Origin: Acinetobacter tjernbergiae DSM 14971 = CIP 107465
GTDB lineage: Bacteria; Pseudomonadota; Gammaproteobacteria; Pseudomonadales; Moraxellaceae
DNA length: 64,000 bases
Reading direction: 5' to 3'
Assembly (NCBI RefSeq): GCF_000374425.1
Contig: NZ_KB894367.1
Span: 42,809 to 106,808, forward strand
Shown: in pieces, positions 38,614 through 48,547 of the stretch
Layout: each line of letters starts with the position of its first letter
How positions within the stretch are numbered: position 1 is the first letter of the stretch
Notes under the pieces: model-generated
Seen by the model: the letters and a program-made list of their open reading frames with translations, nothing else
Told to the model about the DNA's origin: nothing
Databases searched by the model: none
Program-made: the position numbers and the translations under genes

Positions 38614-39342
38614 TTAATTCGTAACGTGAGTCCCTTCTTTTTCACCCATTACCACGGAAAGCAATGCACCCGATTTGTTCATATCGAAGACTTGCAATGG
38701 AACATGATGATCGCGACACAAACAAATTGCGGTAAGATCCATCACACCAAGCTTCTCATCAAGCACTTGATCGAAAGTTAAATTATCATATTTAACAGCA
38801 TCATCATATTTACTTGGGTCTTTGTTATAGACACCATCTACTTTTGTTGCTTTTAAGATCAAGTTTGCTTCAATTTCAATACCACGTAAACAAGCAGCAG
38901 TATCTGTGGTAAAGAAAGGATTACCTGTACCTGCAACAAATACGCAGACTTCACCTTGACTTAAATGGCGAATCGCATCACGACTAGAATATGATTCTAC
39001 AACCGTTCCAATTTGAAGAGCAGACATCAACCGTGTTTTGATATTACGGCGAACCAATGCATCACGCATTGCCAAACCATTCATTACCGTTGCTAACATC
39101 CCCATTTGATCGCCAGTTACACGTCCAACCAAACCATCTTTTTGTAGTTGGCTACCACGGTATAAATTACCACCACCAACAACAATACCAACCTGTACGC
39201 CCAATCCAACCAAATGTGCAATTGAAAGCGACATTTGATCTAATACTTGGGCATCAATACCCATATCTTTATTACCTGCTAAAGCTTCACCAGAAAGCTT
39301 GAGCAAGATTCGTGCATAACGTGGATTTTTAGAAGCTGACAT
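38614..39342 (-). CDS. pyrH: Uridylate kinase
   Basis: A 242-residue amino-acid-kinase-family UMP kinase. [11 protein letters not shown] at the N-terminus binds [16 protein letters not shown] the phosphates, and [13 protein letters not shown] is the family signature. It converts UMP to UDP as a hexamer. It precedes frr in the same orientation. Confidence 0.96.
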   Translation of the reverse strand: MSASKNPRYARILLKLSGEALAGNKDMGIDAQVLDQMSLSIAHLVGLGVQVGIVVGGGNLYRGSQLQKDGLVGRVTGDQMGMLATVMNGLAMRDALVRRNIKTRLMSALQIGTVVESYSSRDAIRHLSQGEVCVFVAGTGNPFFTTDTAACLRGIEIEANLILKATKVDGVYNKDPSKYDDAVKYDNLTFDQVLDEKLGVMDLTAICLCRDHHVPLQVFDMNKSGALLSVVMGEKEGTHVTN

Positions 39343-39394
39343 ACTTTTACTCCAAATCGACCAATCTCAAAATTTTCTTAAATTCAATTCAACA

Positions 39395-40738
39395 TCAAGC
39401 AGATTTAATTTGAATCAACTTTGCAAACAAATCATATTCATCTGCATCGGTAATTTCGACTTCAAGCAAATCACCGGCTTTTATCACATTTTTATCAATA
39501 TCTTCAACAAAAACGTTACCATCAATTTCAGGCGCATCTGCATAAGAACGAGCAACTGCAACAGGGAATTCTTCTTCCAAGCTATCAACTAATACTGTCA
39601 TTGTCTGACCAATACGTTTTTGCAATTTTGCCGCAGAAATCGCTTGCTGAACTTCCATAAAACGCTCATAGCGTTCTTGTTTAATCTCTTCTGCTACATG
39701 ATCTGGAAGATCATTGGCTGTTGCACCTTCTACAGGCGAATAAGTAAAACAACCTACACGATCAAGTTGAGCTTCTTGTAACCAGTCTAATAAAATCTGG
39801 AAGTCTTCTTCTGTCTCGCCTGGAAAACCAACCACGAAAGTTGAGCGAATCACTAAATCTGGACATTTTTCACGCCACAATTTCAGGCGTTCTAAGGTAT
39901 TTTCACTATGAGCTGGTCGCTTCATCAATTTTAAGATGCGCGGACTGGCATGTTGAAAAGGAATATCTAAATATGGCAAGATTTTACCTTGTGCCATAAG
40001 ATCAATTGCAGCATCTACATGTGGGTATGGGTATACATAATGTAAACGCACCCAAATACCAAACTGACCAAGTGCTTCACACATATCATAAAACTTGGTT
40101 TTTACAGGCTGCCCATTCCAAAAGTCCAACTTGTATTTGGTATCTAAACCATATGCAGAAGTATCTTGAGAAATCACTAGAATTTCTTTTACACCTGCAC
40201 GTTTCAGCGCAGCCGCTTCATCCAACACCTTACCTACAGGACGAGACACTAAGTCACCACGCATGCTTGGGATAATGCAGAATGTACAGCGGTGGTTACA
40301 ACCTTCTGATATTTTTAAATAAGCGTAATGTTTTGGTGTTAAACGAACACCTTGCTCAGGCACTAAATCAATAAACGGATTATGCTTCGGCGGTGCAGGC
40401 ACATACTCGTGTACTGCTTCCATCACATCTTGATATGCTGCCGCCCCTGTTACTTTAAGAACATTTGGGTGCATTTGGCGAATTTTGTCTTCGTCTTTAC
40501 CTAAACAGCCAGTGACAATGACACGACCATTTTCGCTCATGGCTTCGCCAATCGCATCTAAAGACTCTTGCACTGCAGATTCAATAAAACCACAGGTGTT
40601 AACAACAACCAAATCTGCACCATCATAATCTGATGCAACTTGATAACCTTCAGTCTTTAACTGAGTTAAAATTCGTTCAGAATCTACCAATGCCTTAGGA
40701 CAACCTAAAGATACAAAACCGACTTTGGGGGTCTTCAT
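39395..40738 (-). CDS. rimO: Ribosomal protein S12 methylthiotransferase RimO
   Basis: A radical-SAM methylthiotransferase of 447 residues. The N-terminal UPF0004 domain has the cluster-binding cysteines ([26 protein letters not shown]). The radical-SAM motif [11 protein letters not shown] follows, then a C-terminal TRAM domain. It methylthiolates Asp88 of ribosomal protein S12 in E. coli. The start at 40738 is supported by GGAGCG about 9 bases upstream; an open extension of 32 codons is not needed. Confidence 0.94.
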   Translation of the reverse strand: MKTPKVGFVSLGCPKALVDSERILTQLKTEGYQVASDYDGADLVVVNTCGFIESAVQESLDAIGEAMSENGRVIVTGCLGKDEDKIRQMHPNVLKVTGAAAYQDVMEAVHEYVPAPPKHNPFIDLVPEQGVRLTPKHYAYLKISEGCNHRCTFCIIPSMRGDLVSRPVGKVLDEAAALKRAGVKEILVISQDTSAYGLDTKYKLDFWNGQPVKTKFYDMCEALGQFGIWVRLHYVYPYPHVDAAIDLMAQGKILPYLDIPFQHASPRILKLMKRPAHSENTLERLKLWREKCPDLVIRSTFVVGFPGETEEDFQILLDWLQEAQLDRVGCFTYSPVEGATANDLPDHVAEEIKQERYERFMEVQQAISAAKLQKRIGQTMTVLVDSLEEEFPVAVARSYADAPEIDGNVFVEDIDKNVIKAGDLLEVEITDADEYDLFAKLIQIKSA

Positions 40739-40819
40739 GAATCTGCGCTCCACTTGAATCGGCGTATTGTATGACTTTTCTTTGCTGCCGCATAGCTGCA
40801 AAGCCATCTCTTTGTGTAA

Positions 40820-40867
40820 TGCACCAAAATACAACCAAAATTTTAAATAAATCCAAACAATGCACCA
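40820..40867 (+). promoter_or_regulatory. Possible NtrC half-sites upstream of glnL
   Basis: Two TGCACCA heptamers start at 40820 and 40861, 41 bases (about four helical turns) apart. TGCACC is the conserved half of the enteric NtrC site, but the matching GGTGCA halves are poor. They lie roughly 135-175 bases upstream of the predicted start site of the sigma-54 promoter. Confidence 0.35.
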
Positions 40868-40970
40868 CTTTAGAACATGATAAAATATTGAAATAACTCA
40901 ATCCATGTGAAAAACACAGCATAAACTTGATACTTCTCAATTAAGTTATTGAAAATTAGCAATTACAAAG

Positions 40971-40987
40971 TTGGCTTATTTTTTGCA
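40971..40987 (+). promoter_or_regulatory. Sigma-54 promoter of glnLG
   Basis: TTGGCTTATTTTTTGCA has GG and GC separated by exactly 10 bases, with TTGGC and TTGCA matching the -24/-12 consensus. Transcription would begin near 40998, about 69 bases before the glnL ATG. This implies activation by an enhancer-binding protein, most simply NtrC itself. The rest of the 328-base gap between rimO and glnL holds only the possible NtrC half-sites and AT-rich sequence. Confidence 0.7.
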
Positions 40988-41066
40988 TTAAGTACATTTC
41001 ATGAATTAATGGCTATTCAACTACATTGATATTTATTGCGCCATTTTAAAACAGGACGATTCACAA

Positions 41067-42176
41067 ATGGATCAACACAACACTATCGACTATCGACTAC
41101 TTGTAGATAATCTAACCACTGCCATTTTATTGGTCGATAGTAAATTGAATATTTTTTATTTAAATTCTGCTTGTGAAGCATTATTTGACATCAGTTCATT
41201 TCGCGCATCAGGTCAACCTGTACTAAATTTACTTCATGCGCATGATGATTCATTTAATACTTATGAAGCACTTTTGAATACCTTACAAAGTGGACAACAT
41301 TACACTCGCCGTGAAGCTGTGATTAATGTTAACTTTAAACCGATACATGTTGACTACACAGCATCACAACTCAATGCAGGTAAAAGCTACCATCCGCTAC
41401 TATTAATTGAGTTAAATCCAATTGATCGTATGCTAAAAATTTCTAAAGAAGAAAATCTCGTTCAACAGCATCAAGTCGCACGCCAACTCGTCCGTGGTGT
41501 TGCACATGAAATTAAAAATCCGCTTGCGGGTATTCGCGGCGCAACACAGTTACTGGCGCGTAGTTTAGGCGATGATAGCTATCGTGAATTTACAGATATT
41601 ATTATTAGTGAAGTCGATAGATTAACCAACCTCGCAGATACCATGCTTGGTTCGCGTCAACTACCAAGCTATGAACTGGTAAATGTTCATGAGCCTTTAG
41701 AGCGTGTTCGCTCACTGATCGCGAACCAAACCAAGAAAAAAATTAAGATCACACGTGATTATGACCTTTCTTTGCCTGATGTCATGGCTGATCGTGATCA
41801 ACTCATTCAAGTCATGCTCAATATCAGCGTAAATGCAGTTCAAGCGATGACCGAAAATAAAGACTTCTTTATAGATTCCGAACCTGAACTTAGTTTAAGA
41901 ACCCGTATCCAGCGCTTAGTCACAATTAATGGTGTACTTAATCGTTCAACCATCCGTATTGATATTGAAGACAATGGACCAGGTGTGCCAGAAAATATTC
42001 TAGAGTCTGTATTTTATCCTCTCGTCACAGGGCGAGCAAAAGGTACAGGACTCGGCCTCAGTATTGCACAAAACATAATGCATCAACACAACGGAATGAT
42101 CGAGTGTCAGTCCGTTCCAGGAAAAACCATATTTAGCTTATATTTACCTTGGGAGTTAGACCGTGTCACGAAATAA
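41067..42176 (+). CDS. glnL: Nitrogen regulation sensor kinase NtrB (GlnL)
   Basis: A soluble 369-residue histidine kinase: N-terminal PAS domain (residues 5-120), H-box VAHEIKNPLAGIRGA with phospho-His near residue 147, and N and G boxes (NISVNAVQAM; IDIEDNGPGVP; GTGLGLSIAQNIM). It phosphorylates or dephosphorylates NtrC according to PII state. Its end overlaps the glnG start by 14 bases, giving translational coupling. A sigma-54 type promoter precedes it. Confidence 0.93.
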   Translation: MDQHNTIDYRLLVDNLTTAILLVDSKLNIFYLNSACEALFDISSFRASGQPVLNLLHAHDDSFNTYEALLNTLQSGQHYTRREAVINVNFKPIHVDYTASQLNAGKSYHPLLLIELNPIDRMLKISKEENLVQQHQVARQLVRGVAHEIKNPLAGIRGATQLLARSLGDDSYREFTDIIISEVDRLTNLADTMLGSRQLPSYELVNVHEPLERVRSLIANQTKKKIKITRDYDLSLPDVMADRDQLIQVMLNISVNAVQAMTENKDFFIDSEPELSLRTRIQRLVTINGVLNRSTIRIDIEDNGPGVPENILESVFYPLVTGRAKGTGLGLSIAQNIMHQHNGMIECQSVPGKTIFSLYLPWELDRVTK

Positions 42177-43662
42177 AATTTGGGTAATAGATGATGATCG
42201 TGCCATGCGTTGGGTACTCGAAAAAACTTTTAAAGAAGAAGGTTTTGACGTTACCAACTTTGAAGAAGCACAAACAGCACTTGAACGCTTACACGATGGT
42301 GCACCTGATGTCATTTTGACAGATATTCGTATGCCTGGAATTGATGGTTTAACTTTCTTGTCTAAGGTTAAGAATACCCATCCAGACCTTCCTGTGATTA
42401 TCATGACAGCGCATTCGGATCTAGAATCGGCTGTATCGAGTTATCAAACAGGTGCTTTTGAATATTTACCAAAACCATTTGATATTGATGAAGCACTGGC
42501 CCTCGTTAATCGTGCGATTTTGCATCTCAATAAATTACAACAACAAGAAGCAACCAAAGCAACGACGCCACTACAATCAACCGAAATTATCGGTGAATCT
42601 CCTGCAATGCAGGAAGTATTCCGTGCAATTGGACGTTTATCTCAGTCCCATATCACGGTATTGATTAATGGTGAATCTGGTACAGGTAAAGAACTTGTTG
42701 CGCATGCACTACATAAGCATTCTCCACGTCGTGCCAAACCTTTTATTGCACTCAATATGGCTGCAATTCCAAAAGATTTAATCGAAACCGAGTTATTCGG
42801 GCATGAAAAAGGTGCTTTTACAGGCGCCAACACTCAACATCAAGGGCGTTTTGAACAAGCCAATGGCGGTACATTATTCCTTGATGAAATTGGCGATATG
42901 CCTTTTGAAACGCAAACACGTTTACTTCGTGTACTTGCAGATGGTGAATTCTACCGTGTAGGTGGACATATTCCAGTCAAAGTGGATGTGCGTATTGTCG
43001 CAGCAACACACCAAGACTTAGAAAAGTTAGTGAATGAAGGACGTTTCCGTGAAGACTTGTATCATCGTCTCAACGTGATTCGCATTCATATTCCAAAACT
43101 TGCTCATCGTAGCGAAGATATTCCAATGCTTGCCCAACATTTCTTGGCTCGCGCAGGAAAAGAACTGGGTGTAAGCCCTAAAATCTTACGCACAGAAACG
43201 ACTGACTACATGCAACAGCTTCCTTGGCCAGGTAATGTTCGTCAATTAGAAAATACCTGCCGTTGGTTAACCGTAATGATTACGGGCAGAGAAGTTTATC
43301 CAGAAGACCTACCTGCTGAGCTTAAACAAGTCTCTATACAAAAATCGACGAATGATGCGACACCGGTTTCTTCAACAGCAAGCCCAGCTTTAGTTGAAAG
43401 AGTCACTGTACATCATTGGGATGAATTATTAGGTCAATGGGCAATCCAGAAACTAAAAAATGGCGAAATGAAAATTTTAGATATCGCCACTCCAATGTTT
43501 GAACGCACGCTCATTAATGCTGCCTTACAACAGACTCGTGGACGCAAGCGTCATGCTGCTGAACTTTTAGGTTGGGGGCGCAACACACTCACCCGTAAAC
43601 TAAAAGAACTCGGCATGGAATCTTCTGATGAAGATGATGACGAAGAAGTTCGCTCAGCTTAA
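42163..43662 (+). CDS. glnG: Nitrogen regulation response regulator NtrC (GlnG)
   Basis: A sigma-54 activator of 499 residues: receiver domain with acidic pocket DDD (residues 10-12) and phospho-acceptor Asp54 in [13 protein letters not shown]+ domain with Walker A GESGTGKE, the sigma-54-contacting GAFTGA loop and Walker [13 protein letters not shown]; and a C-terminal Fis-type HTH ([21 protein letters not shown]). The start is a GTG inside the glnL end, with GGGAG upstream. It should control ammonium assimilation genes and may control its own operon. Confidence 0.94.
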   Translation: MSRNKIWVIDDDRAMRWVLEKTFKEEGFDVTNFEEAQTALERLHDGAPDVILTDIRMPGIDGLTFLSKVKNTHPDLPVIIMTAHSDLESAVSSYQTGAFEYLPKPFDIDEALALVNRAILHLNKLQQQEATKATTPLQSTEIIGESPAMQEVFRAIGRLSQSHITVLINGESGTGKELVAHALHKHSPRRAKPFIALNMAAIPKDLIETELFGHEKGAFTGANTQHQGRFEQANGGTLFLDEIGDMPFETQTRLLRVLADGEFYRVGGHIPVKVDVRIVAATHQDLEKLVNEGRFREDLYHRLNVIRIHIPKLAHRSEDIPMLAQHFLARAGKELGVSPKILRTETTDYMQQLPWPGNVRQLENTCRWLTVMITGREVYPEDLPAELKQVSIQKSTNDATPVSSTASPALVERVTVHHWDELLGQWAIQKLKNGEMKILDIATPMFERTLINAALQQTRGRKRHAAELLGWGRNTLTRKLKELGMESSDEDDDEEVRSA

Positions 43663-43677
43663 TCCCATATCCATTGC

Positions 43678-43712
43678 AAAAAAGCGAGTAATTTATTTAC
43701 TCGCTTTTTTAT
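43678..43712 (+). terminator. Terminator after glnG
   Basis: GCGAGTAA, a 5-base loop, TTACTCGC, flanked by A and T runs (CTCGCTTTTTTA). It begins about 20 bases after the stop. Confidence 0.85.
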
Positions 43713-43808
43713 ATCGTGACGTTTTGAAACATACTCTATGTCTATAACCATACAAGACATAAGGTTTTTGCTATAATGAACGCACCCCCATAGCACTCAT
43801 TGACGATA

Positions 43809-44450
43809 ATGGCTGATCTTTGTTACCCAAGCTGTGAACAACCCCAAACCCGTCGCGGTCAAGAACGTCGTTTTGCCTTATTACTTTGTGCAACCGATTT
43901 ATTTCTTGAAAAAGGTTATGATGCAGTTTCACTGGATGATATCGTCAATCATGCAGGTGGTTCAAAAACATCGATTTATAAATATTTTGGCAATAAAGAA
44001 GGCCTGTTTACGGCAATTTGCGATTATCGTAGAGAAGTTTTTTTCAAAGGCGTTTGTTTTCCATATACACCTGAAAAAAATAATTTAAGAATCTATTTAA
44101 TTCAAACCTTACAACGTTTTTATCAACATATCGTACAACCTGAAAATATTGCCTTTATGCGCATGTTTACTGAACAAACTCAAAAAGACGTTCAGCTTGC
44201 ACATTATTTTTATGACCAATGTGCTTTAAATATTCAAAATACTATTGCCTTTGCACTTGAACAGGCACACAGTATGGATGAAATATTCTGCTCAAATCCC
44301 CATTTCTCAGCCACCATGTATTTTGGTATTTTACGCGATGTCGAATGGCGCAATTTGATGGGCTTAAATGTTCAAGCTAATGATGCAGAAATATTTGATT
44401 ATATTAACTATTGTGTAGATATATTCTTAAAAGCCCATCAAAAAGCCTAA
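43809..44450 (+). CDS. TetR-family transcriptional regulator
   Basis: A 213-residue regulator with an N-terminal TetR HTH: ALLLCATDLFLEKGYDAVSL, then DDIVNHAGGSKTSIYKYFGNKEGLF, a textbook recognition helix. The C-terminal ligand domain (TetR_C AefR-like, with YQHIVQPENIAFMRMFTEQ) is not specific enough to name an effector. The ATG at 43809 is used rather than an upstream TTG. It stands alone between glnG and argF with no obvious divergent target, so the regulon is unknown. Confidence 0.85.
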   Translation: MADLCYPSCEQPQTRRGQERRFALLLCATDLFLEKGYDAVSLDDIVNHAGGSKTSIYKYFGNKEGLFTAICDYRREVFFKGVCFPYTPEKNNLRIYLIQTLQRFYQHIVQPENIAFMRMFTEQTQKDVQLAHYFYDQCALNIQNTIAFALEQAHSMDEIFCSNPHFSATMYFGILRDVEWRNLMGLNVQANDAEIFDYINYCVDIFLKAHQKA

Positions 44451-44562
44451 TTCTTTTGCATTTTTTGAGCCATATAGTATAGTAGTCAATTCTTTTTTAT
44501 TCACCACCCATTAAATAACAATTAATTATTGTTTTTATTCAATAATTATTGTGGGAGTCACT

Positions 44563-45483
44563 ATGGCGCTTCGGCATTTCCTAACTTTACGAGACCTTTC
44601 AACTTTAGAGTTGCAACGCATTTTAGAGCGCGCGCAAGAATTGAAGCGTATGCAGCATTCAAATACGGTATTTCAACCGTTTGTGGGTAAAGTCTTAGGA
44701 ATGATTTTTGAGAAATCGAGTACACGTACACGTATTTCTTTTGAAGCAGGAATTTGCCAGTTTGGTGGCAATGCAATTTTCCTTTCTCCACGCGATACAC
44801 AATTGGGACGTGGTGAGCCAATTGAAGACTCTGCACGTGTCATCTCAAGTATGCTCGATATCATTATGATTCGTACTTTTGGTCATGACATTGTAGAGCG
44901 TTTTGCATCTTATTCTAAAGTTCCTGTCATTAATGGTCTTACAGATGACCATCATCCATGTCAGTTACTTGCAGACTTACAAACTTTCCAAGAACATCGC
45001 GGTAGTATTAAAGGTAAAACAGTCGCGTGGATTGGCGACGGCAACAATATGTGTAATTCATACATTGAAGCAGCACACATGATGGGCTTTAAACTCAAAA
45101 TTGCCACACCTGAAGGCTATGAACCAAAACCTGAGTTTTTAGCTGAATTTGCTGACTGCGTAGAAGTCTTTAATAAAGCGGAAGATGCTGCTGTAAATGC
45201 CGACCTGATCGTAACAGACGTATGGGCAAGCATGGGGCAAGAAGAAGAGCAAAAGCTACGTGAAAAAGCATTTGCTGATTTTCAGGTTAACGAAAAATTG
45301 ATGGACTTAGCACATCCAGATTGCTTATTTATGCATTGCTTACCTGCACATCGCGGTGAGGAAATTTCTGAAAATATGCTAGATCACAAAAATGCGGTCG
45401 TTTGGGATGAAGCAGAGAATCGCTTACATGCTCAAAAAGCATTAATGGAATTCTTATTGAATGAAAATGTGAAGACAAATTAA
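44563..45483 (+). CDS. argF: Ornithine carbamoyltransferase
   Basis: Forms citrulline from ornithine and carbamoyl phosphate in arginine synthesis. The 306-residue protein has the carbamoyl phosphate motif [10 protein letters not shown], the DDHHPCQ segment and the ornithine-site [12 protein letters not shown]. The ATG at 44563 follows GGGAG by a normal spacing; a GTG at 44551 is less likely. An AT-rich region with an AATTATTG-type inverted repeat lies just upstream, and I see no clear ArgR box. Confidence 0.94.
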   Translation: MALRHFLTLRDLSTLELQRILERAQELKRMQHSNTVFQPFVGKVLGMIFEKSSTRTRISFEAGICQFGGNAIFLSPRDTQLGRGEPIEDSARVISSMLDIIMIRTFGHDIVERFASYSKVPVINGLTDDHHPCQLLADLQTFQEHRGSIKGKTVAWIGDGNNMCNSYIEAAHMMGFKLKIATPEGYEPKPEFLAEFADCVEVFNKAEDAAVNADLIVTDVWASMGQEEEQKLREKAFADFQVNEKLMDLAHPDCLFMHCLPAHRGEEISENMLDHKNAVVWDEAENRLHAQKALMEFLLNENVKTN

Positions 45484-45783
45484 AACCCACACACATGTTA
45501 GAATAGTGGTTACAATACAAGCTAAGAGTATTAAATTTTCATATAGTTCTACTTTAGCTTGTAATATCAAATAATAATTCACTAATTTTATAATAGACCC
45601 CATACAACTACCTACCCTATAATTAAGATCTATTACCCTCCCATAATAGCAACCAAATGGATATACGATACGAGTAAAACAACAGCATTCATTTTCATAG
45701 TTAATTTTTAGCTTGTCATCTCCAGTTGCTGTATTACTCAAAAACAAAATTTGACCAAAACAACACCAACTCCCCAAGAAAAA
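45484..45783. other. Non-coding gap between convergent argF and holB
   Basis: There are 300 bases with no supportable gene. A 10-bp inverted repeat, TACAAGCTAA at 45516-45525 and TTAGCTTGTA at 45554-45563, could form a long-looped hairpin in the argF 3' region but has no T-tract. The minus-strand frame here has only a TTG start and overlaps argF. Confidence 0.5.
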
Positions 45784-46764
45784 TTAAAAATTCATCAATT
45801 GGATAAACAACTGATCGAGTACCAATTGTGTTTGTACATTTTGCTCAACCATCAATTTCTTCTGTTGCAAGTCAGAATAAATTTGAAATAACGATTCTAA
45901 ATCATAACACTGTGCAAGCTGTGTCAGATCTAAATCATCATTTCTCAAAGACTGATTTAATTTTAGAGCAACCAAATCAGCCAATAAATATTCAAACATG
46001 GTCATGAATTCCGAGAAACTCAATTCTTTAGACCACTTACTTGAATAGTTTAAAGGCATATTCTTTTCAGTAACCAGTTTAAACCAATCACTCAAAAATA
46101 CAGCTCGCTTTTGCAACCAATCACTTTGATGAAGCTCGATTGCAGTCAATGGCATGCCATTCGCAAGGTTAAGCAATAAAGTCGTTTGTTCAGCCGAAAT
46201 ATTTGGAATTTGCTGTTGAATAAAATTCTGCGCATCCTCAACATCTAAACGATCTAAAGCAAAATGCTGCAATCGACTACGAATGGTTGCGGGTAATTTC
46301 AAATAATGATCAGCCAACAAAATTAAAATCACCCGTTCGCCAGGTTCTTCTAAGGTCTTTAGTAGTGCATTTGCGGACGCTGCATTTAAAGCTTCTGCTG
46401 GCTCAATAACAATCACTCGCCATCCATCACCTGTTTGCTGAACAAATGGCAACAAATCACGGATTTTCTCGATCTTTATTTTGGCATTTTGCTTTTTATT
46501 TTCTTCATCTATAGTGATATGAACATAGCGAGGATGTGTATTAGATTTCAACCAAAGACAACTTGTACATTCACCACAAGCTTGTTCAACTTGTTTGTTT
46601 AAACATAATACCCATGCCACAAACCGTTCAGTGAATTGATGCTTCGCGCAGCCTTGCTTACCATAAAAAAGCAAACCATGTCCTAGATCAGGAAATCGCG
46701 TTGTCAATAACGCCCATGTTTGCTTATGCCAAGGATAAACGGTTGTTGACTGCATACTCACCAT
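45784..46764 (-). CDS. holB: DNA polymerase III delta' subunit
   Basis: A clamp-loader subunit of 326 residues. An AAA+ domain has a degenerate P-loop (LLFYGKQGCAKHQF), the zinc-binding CGECTSCLWL cluster, and ANALLKTLEEPGERVILILL with the SRC-like sensor segment IRSRLQHF. A helical C-terminal domain follows. It starts 3 bases after kdsB (ATG at 46764, or an internal ATG at 46755), so it is cotranscribed with lipid A and Kdo genes. Confidence 0.9.
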   Translation of the reverse strand: MVSMQSTTVYPWHKQTWALLTTRFPDLGHGLLFYGKQGCAKHQFTERFVAWVLCLNKQVEQACGECTSCLWLKSNTHPRYVHITIDEENKKQNAKIKIEKIRDLLPFVQQTGDGWRVIVIEPAEALNAASANALLKTLEEPGERVILILLADHYLKLPATIRSRLQHFALDRLDVEDAQNFIQQQIPNISAEQTTLLLNLANGMPLTAIELHQSDWLQKRAVFLSDWFKLVTEKNMPLNYSSKWSKELSFSEFMTMFEYLLADLVALKLNQSLRNDDLDLTQLAQCYDLESLFQIYSDLQQKKLMVEQNVQTQLVLDQLFIQLMNF

Positions 46765-46766
46765 AA

Positions 46767-47528
46767 TTATTCAAACAAACTTACAGGTAACGCATTTAAA
46801 CGCGCTAAATCAGCTTGGGTATCCACACCTGGCGGTAGATTAGCTTCGGCAATATCAATTGCGATACGATGACCATTTTCTAATACACGTAACTGCTCAA
46901 GGCTTTCTAATTTTTCAAGATTACCTTGTTCCCATGTCACATATTCTTGTAATAATTTCACGCGATATGCGTACAAGCCTAGATGACGGAAGGCTTGATT
47001 ATGAAGCTTTGGCTCTAGTAATTTCGCCCCATCACGATCATAAGGAATGGTTGCTCGACTGAAATACAGCGCTTCTTTACGATTGCTCATCACGACTTTG
47101 ACAATACTATCGCGTTGAAATTCATCTAGAGCATGAATAGGTTCACATAAAGTAGACATCGAGCAATGTGGGTAATCAACTAATAACTGTGTGACTTGTT
47201 GAACCAATTGAGCAGGAAGTAAGGGTTCATCACCTTGCACATTTACAATAATATCGTCTTGTGCCCAACCTTTGAGACGAGCGACTTCACTTAAACGATC
47301 TGTGCCTGATGGATGATCAACACTGGTTAAAACAACATCAACACCTTCAGCACGACAAACCTCAGCAATACGCTGATCATCTGTTGCAACACACAAATCA
47401 TCAAATCCTTCGACTTTTTTCGCTTGATCTACCACACGCAAAATCATTGGACGACCATGAATAAGTAATAATGGTTTTGCAGGTAAACGCGAACTCGCAA
47501 AACGAGCAGGAATGACAATATGTTTCAT
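46767..47528 (-). CDS. kdsB: 3-deoxy-manno-octulosonate cytidylyltransferase
   Basis: Activates Kdo as CMP-Kdo for lipooligosaccharide core synthesis. The 253-residue protein has the nucleotidyltransferase start [19 protein letters not shown], the [10 protein letters not shown] motif and RHLGLYAYR. It sits 9 bases after lpxK, so msbA-lpxK-kdsB form a lipid A-core module. Confidence 0.95.
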   Translation of the reverse strand: MKHIVIPARFASSRLPAKPLLLIHGRPMILRVVDQAKKVEGFDDLCVATDDQRIAEVCRAEGVDVVLTSVDHPSGTDRLSEVARLKGWAQDDIIVNVQGDEPLLPAQLVQQVTQLLVDYPHCSMSTLCEPIHALDEFQRDSIVKVVMSNRKEALYFSRATIPYDRDGAKLLEPKLHNQAFRHLGLYAYRVKLLQEYVTWEQGNLEKLESLEQLRVLENGHRIAIDIAEANLPPGVDTQADLARLNALPVSLFE

Positions 47529-47537
47529 GGTCGATCT

Positions 47538-48545
47538 CTAAGAAAATTGAATACCAACGTGTTGCAATTGCTGTTTCAACAAAGCATAACAATCAGAAGA
47601 CAAAACCGCTTCAACAGGCACAACCCAAATCGGAATATTAAATTCAGGATGCTGTTTCAACAATACTTTAAACTTTACCGCATCTTTTTCGGTGGTAATA
47701 ATCGCATCTTGATTATTAAAAGTAAGATCACTGATTTGGTAATCATGATGATCAGGGAACTCATGTGCCTGATACTGATTCACTTTCAATTGATTCAAAG
47801 TTTGATAAAACCGCTGTGGAAAGCCAATACCAACAACTACATTAAAACACTGACGTGGATCAAATCCATTTAGGTCTACACTCGCATTTAACAGATACAG
47901 CTGCCCAATCTCTAAATGCATATTTCTTTGTGTTTGTGCAACTTTGGTATGCTCAATCACGGTACTGCCATTTAATCTTGACTTTGGCTCACGTAGATAG
48001 CCTTCAGGCAGTAACTTTTCATTCCCCAAACCACGATTTTGATCCAATACAATCCACTCGATTTGACGTGCTAACGCCCAGTGCTGCAAACCATCATCAC
48101 TGATAATCAAATCAAGCTTTTCAGATTGCAACAATAATTCAATGGATGCTTGTCGGTTCGGTCCAACAGCCATCGGCACATGAGTCGATTGAACAATCAA
48201 ACAAGGTTCATCACCTGCAACATCTGGCTCAGAGAGAGCATTGACCAACAGCGGAAAAGGACCCTTCCCGCCATAACCACGACTGATCACACCAACACGA
48301 ATACCTTGTTGCTGTAAATACTTGACCAGTTCAATTAACAGAGGTGTCTTTCCACTACCACCCACTGTAATATTCCCAATGATCATGACTGGAATCGGTG
48401 CTGTATAGCTTTTCTTAAAACCAACAGTATACAAGGTCTTATTTAACGAAAAAATTAAACGATACAATAATGACAAAGGGCGCAATACGATCAGCCAAGG
48501 CGCTTTTTTATTCCAAGCATCTTGCACATATTGCGCAATTGACAT
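47538..48545 (-). CDS. lpxK: Tetraacyldisaccharide 4'-kinase
   Basis: A membrane-associated P-loop kinase of 335 residues adding the 4' phosphate to the lipid A precursor. The Walker A region is IGNITVGGSGKTPL, unusually late (around residue 60) as in this family, followed by GVISRGYGGKGPFPLLV and IISDDGLQHWAL. N-terminal hydrophobic residues tether it to the inner membrane. It starts 2 bases after msbA. Confidence 0.95.
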   Translation of the reverse strand: MSIAQYVQDAWNKKAPWLIVLRPLSLLYRLIFSLNKTLYTVGFKKSYTAPIPVMIIGNITVGGSGKTPLLIELVKYLQQQGIRVGVISRGYGGKGPFPLLVNALSEPDVAGDEPCLIVQSTHVPMAVGPNRQASIELLLQSEKLDLIISDDGLQHWALARQIEWIVLDQNRGLGNEKLLPEGYLREPKSRLNGSTVIEHTKVAQTQRNMHLEIGQLYLLNASVDLNGFDPRQCFNVVVGIGFPQRFYQTLNQLKVNQYQAHEFPDHHDYQISDLTFNNQDAIITTEKDAVKFKVLLKQHPEFNIPIWVVPVEAVLSSDCYALLKQQLQHVGIQFS

Positions 48546-48547
48546 CG

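Noticed and set aside
45454..45777. A 107-residue minus-strand frame between holB and argF with a hydrophobic C-terminus
   Set aside because: It has only a TTG start, an unusual Cys-rich composition, overlaps the end of argF by 30 bases and shows no family signal; treated as chance.
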